From contig DAOVUE010000012.1 in the NCBI GenBank assembly GCA_030632745.1, positions 1 to 10,427 on the forward strand: a stretch of 10,427 bases of DNA, in the 5' to 3' direction. The position numbers and the translations under genes were made by a program. This DNA comes from Pseudomonadota bacterium (lineage in GTDB: Bacteria; Pseudomonadota; Gammaproteobacteria; GRL18). Numbering within the stretch: position 1 is the stretch's first letter; every line of letters starts with the position of its first letter. Positions 1-5,395 of this stretch are shown here, one piece after another. The notes below the pieces were generated by a model, which saw nothing but the letters and a program-made list of their open reading frames with translations, was not told where the DNA came from and ran no database searches.

Positions 1-2988
1 ACCGTTTATGGAGAAGATGGTGAAGATAATCTGACCGGTGGGGAAGATGATGATGTCTTGTATGGCGGTAATGATAATGACTTGCTTTATGGCGATAGAT
101 CATCCGCAGCAATAGAAGATCATGGAGATGACATATTGAATGGAGGACAGGGAGATGATCAATTAGTAGGTCATGCAGGTAATGATATCCTCAATGGTGA
201 TGAAGGGGATGATGCCTTGTTTGGTGATGGTGAAGTCGGCCCGGAATATGATGGTGATGATTACCTGTCCGGCGGCTTAGGCCATGATTATCTGGTTGGC
301 AGCGGGGGACATGATGTTCTCTTTGGTGGTGAGGGAAATGATTACCTGCTGGGTGATGATGACTGGTCTGGTGAACTTTATCATGGTGATGACTACCTGG
401 ATGGTGGTGCTGGAAATGATATTCTCTGGGGGCATGGAGGGGATGATAGTCTGGCCGGAGGTGATGGTGCTGACATCCTCGTTGGCGGCTCCGGAGCAGA
501 CACCTTAATTGGTGGTGTGGGGGATGACCGGCTTTATGGAGAAACCAATGATGTCGCCGATGCAGATCATGCAGATGATTCTTTAAGCGGCGGCGAGGGT
601 AATGATACTCTTGCTGGTGGTGGAGCTGATGACCGCTTGTCGGGAGGCAATGGCAATGACAGCCTGGATGGTGATGCATCCAATATCAACCAGGCCATTC
701 ATGGGGACGACCGCATTTACGGCGATGCCGGCATAGATACCATCTGGGGCTCCGGGGGTAATGATATTATTTATGGTGGTGATGACGATGATACCCTGAT
801 GGGGGATGGTGTTCATATTGAGCTGCAATATCAGGGTAATGATCGGATTTATGGTAATGATGGCAATGACGCACTGTTTGGTTATGCAGGTAATGATACA
901 CTGGATGGAGGAGCGGGTGATGATTACATTGAAGGTAATGCTGGTGATGATAAACTAATAGGCGATAGTGGCAATGATATTCTTTATGCAGGCTCGGGTA
1001 ATGATGTTCTGACAGGGGGACAGGGTAATGATTTCCTTGATGGTGGTGCAGGCTATGATCGCTATGTATTCAATCTGGGTGATGGTATAGATTACATTCA
1101 TGACAGCGGTAGTAATTCATTACGTTTCGGCGAAAATATCCGGTTTAGTATGTTTTCTTTAAGCCTGGGTTCTCTGCAGATTAATATCGAGGGCAGCAAT
1201 GATGCTATTCATATTGAAAACTTCGATCCTGATAATCCCTATGCATCCGTTGCCATTGATCGTTTTGAATTTTCTGATGGTACGGTTGTTGATTATAAAC
1301 AACTTTTGTCCCTGGGGATTGTGATTAATGGTACAGCGGCTGATGAAACCATTATAGGCACGAATACTAATGATATTCTGAGGGCTTATGCGGGAAATGA
1401 TACCATTATTGCCAAAGACGGTGATGATATTCTCGATGGCGGCTCCGGCAGTGATATGCTTTATGGTAATAGCGGTGATGACACGTATTACATCGATACA
1501 ATTAATGACAGGGTTATTGAACTGGCCAATGAAGGCTATGATACTATTGAAAGTCAGATTTCTTATACCCTGGGTGAGCATGTTGAGGCCCTGACGCTGC
1601 AGGGCGCTGCATTGACAGGACAGGGAAATAATAATGATAATTTGTTAATAGGCAATGCCCTGGATAATACTCTGCAGGGGCATGATGGTGATGATGAAAT
1701 TTATGCCTATGAAGGAAGTGACCTGCTGGAGGGAGGCAGTGGTAATGATGTTCTTGATGGCGGCGAAGGACTGGATGATTTACGCGGTGGTGAGGGTGAT
1801 GACAGTTATTATGTAGATGGCACTGCAGAAACTATATGGGTCCCGGGTGATGATGACGATGATGATAACAATGAGGAACCTGTCCCAAATGATCATCCAT
1901 CTAAAAGTCTGGCCAATGCAGGAGTGGGTAATGGTGAAGATGCTCCCCCTTTGGGACAGGATCAAAACTGGAACGATGGAGCGGGTACTTCACCCGGCAA
2001 TCCGGGCAATAAGGGGGGAGTGAATGCCGGGCTGCATCAAAATCAGTCACAAACACTGGATACTTTAGCGAGCGACAGTGCTTCAGACACTGCAGCTGTA
2101 GTCGCTGATCAAGCTATTCAAACTGCTCAAACTATTGAAAAAACCATATATCACACCGATACTGTGACTGAGCAGGCAGGTGGCGGCTATGATACTGTCT
2201 ATGCGGATATCAGCTATACCCTGACTGACCATGTGGAAGAATTACATCTAACAGGTAGTGAAGCACATAGCGGTACGGGCAATGATCTGGACAATCATAT
2301 TTATGGCAATCAGGCCGACAATGTTTTACAAGGCGGTGCTGGTGATGATAGTTTCTACTATCAATCGGGTGATGGACTGAATACCATTTCCGATAGTGCC
2401 GGGCAGGATCGGATTGTATTTGGTGATACAATACAATTTGAACAACTGGTGGTTCGAAATCATACTGTGGAAGGTGTGACCACAGCACAACTACGCATTC
2501 TTGAGCTGTCCGGTGAGGAACAAAATGAGCAGGGAATTGATATTATCCTTGATGCTGAAACTCAAAGTTCACCCATTGAATACTTTGTGATGGCTGATGG
2601 TGCAGAATATGCTCTAAATGAACTGACGGCAGCTGATCCGATAGCTGAGCCGCCTGCAGCAGCTCAGCTGACAGCTCTGAGTCCGGATGGACAAGTCGAT
2701 GATGTCAATCCATCAGAAACTTATTACAATAATGTTAATGCAGCAATTATGGCCTTTGAGAAAAATCAGATTCCTCAGACAGATAATGTTCAGCAGCAAT
2801 GGCAGGAAACTCATGCCGCACTGGATAGCCTATTGGCAGATCCTGATGAAGAAGCATTAGGAGGCAGTCTGACACGAGCAGGGATAAATGCTTATGTAGA
2901 ACCTTTTGCTTATCAGCTCCATGCTAATCCGCAGCGTGAACATCAGGGGGCTGCAGAAGCTGTTAATAGCACCAGACTCTTAAGTTAA
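1..2988 (+). CDS. Giant RTX calcium-binding exoprotein, C-terminal 995 residues (5' end outside window)
   Basis: The frame is open from base 1 with RTX repeats already running, so the true start lies upstream. The TTG at 58 is only an internal codon. Layout: glycine/aspartate nonapeptides (GGxGxDxLx) over about 1-1060; a haemolysin-related beta domain about 1060-1320 (YDRYVFNLGDGIDYI ... IDRFEFSDGTVV); more nonapeptides; two modules of the YYVD...YDTVxxxISYTLxxHVExLxLxG type (about 1480-1680 and 1801-2337); a second beta domain about 2344-2625; and a Gln/Ala/Glu-containing tail to the stop, where the uncleaved type I secretion signal is expected. Such repeats fold into calcium-binding beta-rolls outside the cell. 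The hlyD gene directly downstream supports type I export. No protease, lipase or adhesin catalytic domain is visible, so the activity is unknown; any effector domain would lie upstream. An acidic, Pro/Asn-rich insertion sits at about 1825-2157. Confidence 0.93.
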   Translation, partial: TVYGEDGEDNLTGGEDDDVLYGGNDNDLLYGDRSSAAIEDHGDDILNGGQGDDQLVGHAGNDILNGDEGDDALFGDGEVGPEYDGDDYLSGGLGHDYLVGSGGHDVLFGGEGNDYLLGDDDWSGELYHGDDYLDGGAGNDILWGHGGDDSLAGGDGADILVGGSGADTLIGGVGDDRLYGETNDVADADHADDSLSGGEGNDTLAGGGADDRLSGGNGNDSLDGDASNINQAIHGDDRIYGDAGIDTIWGSGGNDIIYGGDDDDTLMGDGVHIELQYQGNDRIYGNDGNDALFGYAGNDTLDGGAGDDYIEGNAGDDKLIGDSGNDILYAGSGNDVLTGGQGNDFLDGGAGYDRYVFNLGDGIDYIHDSGSNSLRFGENIRFSMFSLSLGSLQINIEGSNDAIHIENFDPDNPYASVAIDRFEFSDGTVVDYKQLLSLGIVINGTAADETIIGTNTNDILRAYAGNDTIIAKDGDDILDGGSGSDMLYGNSGDDTYYIDTINDRVIELANEGYDTIESQISYTLGEHVEALTLQGAALTGQGNNNDNLLIGNALDNTLQGHDGDDEIYAYEGSDLLEGGSGNDVLDGGEGLDDLRGGEGDDSYYVDGTAETIWVPGDDDDDDNNEEPVPNDHPSKSLANAGVGNGEDAPPLGQDQNWNDGAGTSPGNPGNKGGVNAGLHQNQSQTLDTLASDSASDTAAVVADQAIQTAQTIEKTIYHTDTVTEQAGGGYDTVYADISYTLTDHVEELHLTGSEAHSGTGNDLDNHIYGNQADNVLQGGAGDDSFYYQSGDGLNTISDSAGQDRIVFGDTIQFEQLVVRNHTVEGVTTAQLRILELSGEEQNEQGIDIILDAETQSSPIEYFVMADGAEYALNELTAADPIAEPPAAAQLTALSPDGQVDDVNPSETYYNNVNAAIMAFEKNQIPQTDNVQQQWQETHAALDSLLADPDEEALGGSLTRAGINAYVEPFAYQLHANPQREHQGAAEAVNSTRLLS
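91..840 (+). repeat. Higher-order RTX repeat, about 44 residues (132 bp) per unit
   Basis: Within the nonapeptide array, a longer linker of the form G-D/E-x(8-10)-(G/A)-(D/N)-D recurs six times, starting near bases 91, 223, 352, 538, 670 and 802. Examples are GDGEVGPEYDGDD, GDDDWSGELYHGDD and GETNDVADADHADD. Spacings are 44, 43, 62, 44 and 44 residues; 62 equals one unit plus two extra nonapeptides. The linker interiors are diverged while the flanking GDDxLxGG is kept, which indicates duplication of a multi-turn beta-roll unit. The array probably continues upstream of the window. Confidence 0.75.
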
Positions 2989-2991
2989 GTC

Positions 2992-2996
2992 AGGAG
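2992..2996 (+). promoter_or_regulatory. Ribosome binding site of hlyD
   Basis: AGGAG lies three bases after the RTX stop codon and seven bases before the ATG at 3004. This selects that ATG over the in-frame TTG at 2998, which would be only one base from the AGGAG. The tight spacing suggests that both genes lie on one mRNA. Confidence 0.8.
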
Positions 2997-3003
2997 TTTG
3001 TTT

Positions 3004-4362
3004 ATGAAAACTATTCGCAAGCCTGACCGGGCAAAAGAAAATGCGCAGGATTTTTCTCCACGTATTCTCAATGTCATGGATCAGCCGCCGCTTCCCTTGC
3101 CGGGATTGATATTACGCCTGGTGGCTTTGTTATTGTTTGTGCTGCTGATCTGGGCAACATTCGCTGAGCTGGATATTGTGGCTCGTGCAGAAGGAAAACT
3201 TATTCCACAAACCCGGCTTAAAGTAGTACAGCCCTTTGAAGGCGGGCGAATTGAAAAAATACTGGTACATGAGGGGCAGATCGTTAAAAAAAATCAGACT
3301 CTATTGATAATGGATACTCATTTATCGCAATCTGATACTCAGAAAATAGTTTCTGAACTGGATACCGCCCGTCTGCAGCTGCGTAGAATTAGTGCTGAAC
3401 TTGCCCTACAGCCGCTGGTACGTCAGAAAACAGAAGCTTCCGGGCCGTTTGAGGCTGTATTGGCTCAGTTTCAATCACATCAACAGAACTATCAGTCCGC
3501 ATTAGCAGAGCAGCAGGCTGTATTGGAACAAATGCAGCGGGAACTGGAAGCAGAATCTGTAGTATTAAAAAAACTTGCAGCCATTCTACCGATTCAAAAA
3601 GAAATGGAAGCCACTTATCAGGAATTGGGCAAGGAGGGTTATATCGCGAAACATTTGCTGCTGGAAAAGCAGCAATCCCGTATTGAAGTGGAAAAAAATC
3701 TTAAAGCACAGGGTTTTGTTGTACAATCTCTAAAGGCCAAAATTCGTGAAGCAAAGGAAAAAATCCATTCTATAGAAACGCTTTATCAGCAACAGCTTTA
3801 TGATGAAAAAGCCGCTCTGCTGCAGAAGCTGAACCAATTAGAACAGGATTATGAGCAGCAGAAATATCGTAATACTCTGATGGAGTTGAAGGCATCTCAG
3901 GATGGTGTGGTTATGGAACTGGCCACTCATACAGAAGGTACTATCATACCCTCCGGTTCTGTTGTTCTGCGTTTGGTGCCACTCAATGAGCCACTTAAGG
4001 CTGAGGTTTATGTGACCAATCAGGATGTAGGCTTCATTACCCAGGGACAGAAAGTCAGGCTCAAGCTGGCCAGTTATCAGTTCCAGAAATACGGTATGAT
4101 TGATGCTGAAGTTGAGCAGGTGAGTGCCGATGCTTCCCGGCAGTCAGAACAGCAGTCAGATAAAAATAACCAGCTGTCCTCCATGACCTATAAAACCTTA
4201 ATAATATTAGATAAGCAGCAGCTGGAAAGAGATGGACGGATATTTGATTTGCGTTCGGGAATGCATGTAACGGCAGAAATAAAACTGGGAAAACGTACGG
4301 TACTGGAATATTTACTGTCACCCATTCAAAAAACGCTTGCTGAAGCGGGTACGGAACGTTAA
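3004..4362 (+). CDS. hlyD: HlyD-family type I secretion periplasmic adaptor (membrane fusion protein)
   Basis: This protein links an inner-membrane ABC transporter to the outer-membrane TolC channel so that RTX proteins leave the cell in one step. From ATG 3004 it has 452 residues, close to the family norm. Seen in the sequence: a short cytoplasmic N-terminus; one membrane helix at about residues 35-54 (LILRLVALLLFVLLIW); a first lipoyl half at about 61-104 (RAEGKLIP...VVQPFEGGRIEKILVHEGQIV); a long Gln/Glu/Leu/Lys-rich coiled coil at about 105-295; the second lipoyl half at about 296-326 (KASQDGVVMELATHTEGTIIPSG); a beta barrel with VTNQDVGFITQGQKVRLKL near 337-355; and the family C-terminus GMHVTAEIKLGKRTVLEYLLSPI near 419-441. 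It lies 15 bases after the RTX gene, its presumed substrate. The partner ABC transporter gene is not in this window. Confidence 0.95.
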   Translation: MKTIRKPDRAKENAQDFSPRILNVMDQPPLPLPGLILRLVALLLFVLLIWATFAELDIVARAEGKLIPQTRLKVVQPFEGGRIEKILVHEGQIVKKNQTLLIMDTHLSQSDTQKIVSELDTARLQLRRISAELALQPLVRQKTEASGPFEAVLAQFQSHQQNYQSALAEQQAVLEQMQRELEAESVVLKKLAAILPIQKEMEATYQELGKEGYIAKHLLLEKQQSRIEVEKNLKAQGFVVQSLKAKIREAKEKIHSIETLYQQQLYDEKAALLQKLNQLEQDYEQQKYRNTLMELKASQDGVVMELATHTEGTIIPSGSVVLRLVPLNEPLKAEVYVTNQDVGFITQGQKVRLKLASYQFQKYGMIDAEVEQVSADASRQSEQQSDKNNQLSSMTYKTLIILDKQQLERDGRIFDLRSGMHVTAEIKLGKRTVLEYLLSPIQKTLAEAGTER

Positions 4363-4587
4363 CTAGCAGTTCAGTTGGCGTTTGAACTGAAGTGGATTTT
4401 CTTTAAATGATTGAATACAGGAAAGACAGATACAGGCTTTGCCTCTGCTTTCTTTCGGGAGCAGTGACAACAGTTGTTCAGGAATTTTGACGGCATTACA
4501 CCAGCAGTTGTCTTTAGCATGAGCATCAGCATGTGCCATGCAGTTATTTTTAGTTTTACAAAATGGGCAAAGAGTTGCATTTATCAT
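4363..4587 (-). CDS. Cysteine-rich CWC family protein (small, function unknown)
   Basis: A 74-residue protein starting at ATG (4587-4585) with nine cysteines: C7, C10, C16, C28, C30, C52, C54, C57 and C74. The pattern CPFC...C...CWC...KIPEQLLSLLP...RGKACICLSC matches the cysteine-rich CWC family as I know it. These small proteins probably bind a metal such as zinc, but no biochemical role is established. The regular CxxC, CWC and CxCxxC spacing and the family-like IPxxLL...RGKxCxC segment make this a real gene rather than a shadow. Its TAG stop (4365-4363) directly abuts the hlyD stop codon, and its start faces the ybaN-like gene. No clear Shine-Dalgarno precedes the ATG. Confidence 0.85.
   Translation of the reverse strand: MINATLCPFCKTKNNCMAHADAHAKDNCWCNAVKIPEQLLSLLPKESRGKACICLSCIQSFKENPLQFKRQLNC
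4370..4391 (+). terminator. Possible weak terminator hairpin after hlyD
   Basis: TTCAGTT (4370-4376) can pair with AACTGAA (4385-4391) around an 8-base loop. A slightly shifted pairing, CAGTTCA/TGAACTG, is also possible. A T-rich tract (TTTTCTTT, 4397-4404) follows after five bases. The hairpin lies inside the 3' end of the convergent CWC gene, there being no gap between the two genes. The stem is short and GC-poor, so termination is uncertain. Confidence 0.3.
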
Positions 4588-4599
4588 GAGATAGGGTTA

Positions 4600-4627
4600 A
4601 TTTTAGCAGATTTTAATGTTATTGAAA
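4600..4627 (-). promoter_or_regulatory. Candidate sigma70-type promoter for the CWC gene
   Basis: Read on the minus strand: TTTCAA (4627-4622), 16 bases, TAAAAT (4605-4600). The -10 matches five of six consensus bases, the -35 only three. Transcription would begin only a few bases before the ATG at 4587, giving an almost leaderless mRNA, consistent with the missing Shine-Dalgarno. The divergent ybaN-like gene must share this short gap. Confidence 0.3.
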
Positions 4628-4643
4628 GTTATTGAGCATGCTT

Positions 4644-5033
4644 ATGACAAAAAGCCTTAAACAAAGCATTTTTTTTGTTTTAGGAAGTCTATTCTTTATT
4701 TTGGGATTAATCGGTGTCTTAGTACCCATTTTACCAACAACTCCTTTTATGATCCTTTCTGCAGCGTGTTTTGCTGAAAGCTCACCCCGCTTTCATAAAA
4801 TGCTGTTGAATAATCGCTGGTTCGGTGACGATCTACGACGCTGGGAACGCAGTAAAACCATGAAACGAGCAACAAAAAAACGCGCCACATGGATCATTGT
4901 CATTACTTTTACTTTATCGATCAGTCTTTTGTGGGGTAATACCATCTGGCAATTAGTCTTATTATTGACCGCAATATTACTCTTATTTTTCTTATGGAGG
5001 ATTGCGGAGTATGATAAAAATGACAAATTCTAA
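4644..5033 (+). CDS. ybaN: YbaN/DUF454 family inner membrane protein
   Basis: A 129-residue hydrophobic protein. The family signature is clear: GxIGVLVPILPTTPFMILSAACFAESSPRFHKMLLNNRWFG at about residues 21-61, followed by a basic loop (RRWERSKTMKRATKKRA) and two further hydrophobic stretches at about 82-98 and 100-118, ending WRIAEYD. Helix one is at about 8-30, and a short hydrophobic stretch follows PTTPF. Members are inner-membrane proteins of unknown function, and length and motif order match E. coli YbaN. The start is uncertain: TTG 4632, ATG 4638 and ATG 4644 are in frame. ATG 4644 has a weak GAG seven bases upstream, and ATG 4638 has GAAAG nine bases upstream. The gene is divergent from the CWC gene and appears unrelated to the secretion genes. 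Confidence 0.88.
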   Translation: MTKSLKQSIFFVLGSLFFILGLIGVLVPILPTTPFMILSAACFAESSPRFHKMLLNNRWFGDDLRRWERSKTMKRATKKRATWIIVITFTLSISLLWGNTIWQLVLLLTAILLLFFLWRIAEYDKNDKF

Positions 5034-5053
5034 AAAATATCATATTTAGAATT
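5026..5053 (+). terminator. AT-rich hairpin at the ybaN-like stop codon
   Basis: AATTCTAAA (5026-5034) and TTTAGAATT (5045-5053) form a perfect 9-bp stem with a 10-base A/T loop, overlapping the TAA stop (5031-5033). There is no T-run after the stem and the GC content is very low, so it would be a weak terminator or merely a 3'-end mRNA structure. Confidence 0.3.
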
Positions 5054-5232
5054 GTATGCTTTATGGTGAATACCCTAGCATTTATGTATGAATCCCGTAT
5101 TTACAAATTAATTGATTTTAACTAGACTTTACATTGAATGTTTGTTAGCTGAAATTCAACTGTTGTTTTGAGGGAATAATACTTTGAATCAGTAAATTTT
5201 AATAGACGGGAAGTATTAACAGGAGATGTAAG

Positions 5233-5292
5233 CTATTTAAAACACAAGAAAATCAAATAAAACTATTTAAAACACAAGAAAATCAAATAAAA
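5233..5292. repeat. Perfect 30-bp tandem duplication
   Basis: Bases 5233-5262 and 5263-5292 are identical, beginning CTATTTAAAACACAAG and ending in AAATAAAA. Three further bases (CTA) begin a third copy. The unit is A-rich and lies 20 bases upstream of the -35 element of the promoter at 5312-5341. That position would suit an UP-like element, a bent DNA tract or a repeated regulator site, but a recent slippage duplication is equally possible. Confidence 0.9.
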
Positions 5293-5311
5293 CTACCTGA
5301 CAAAGACGGAA

Positions 5312-5341
5312 TTGATAGCCTTAAAAAATAATTATTATAAT
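5312..5341 (+). promoter_or_regulatory. Sigma70-type promoter of the multihaem cytochrome gene
   Basis: TTGATA (5312-5317), an 18-base spacer and TATAAT (5336-5341) match the consensus in eleven of twelve positions. Transcription is predicted near 5348, leaving a leader of about 48 bases before the ATG at 5396. The 8-bp palindrome GCAATTGC (5342-5349) sits directly at the predicted start site and could be an operator. Confidence 0.65.
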
Positions 5342-5395
5342 GCAATTGCGCCTATGTAAAGTAGTTTAGCTAATGGTATAAGAAGGGGGGGTCCT

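Larger units (their letters stand above)
5034..5395. other. AT-rich intergenic region before the multihaem cytochrome gene
   Basis: No convincing coding frame is present: the AGGAG at 5221-5225 is followed by ATG-TAA, which stops at once. The region contains the hairpin after the ybaN-like gene, a 30-bp tandem repeat (5233-5292), a good promoter (5312-5341), the palindrome GCAATTGC (5342-5349) and a G-rich ribosome site (5385-5391). Nothing recognisable is seen between about 5054 and 5232. The length and AT-richness suggest regulated expression of the downstream gene. Confidence 0.6.

Noticed and set aside
58-60. TTG at 58 as the start of the RTX gene
   Set aside because: The frame is open from base 1 with the same RTX repeats upstream (for example LTGGEDDD), and no ribosome site precedes it.
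191-679. Minus-strand 162-codon frame rich in histidine
   Set aside because: It is the antisense shadow of the RTX Gly/Asp repeats (GGT/GAT codons read backwards give His/Pro/Arg). It has no domain and no independent signals.
1159-2488. Other minus- and plus-strand frames inside the RTX gene (for example 1159-1581 and 2210-2488)
   Set aside because: They lie fully inside a strong coding frame with family motifs. Their translations are low-complexity and carry no recognisable domain.
4371-4580. Alternative 69-codon minus-strand frame overlapping the CWC gene
   Set aside because: The other minus-strand frame has the regular cysteine pattern of the CWC family; this one is its frame-shifted shadow.
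5233-5292. CRISPR-like array
   Set aside because: There are only two directly abutting identical units with no spacers and no cas genes nearby.
5312-5325. FNR/CRP-type site beginning TTGAT
   Set aside because: The second half-site (ATCAA) is missing at the required distance; the bases are better explained as a -35 element.
5221-5340. Possible small peptide gene after the AGGAG at 5221-5225
   Set aside because: The ATG that follows is immediately succeeded by TAA, and the downstream AT-rich repeat contains stop codons in the readable frame.
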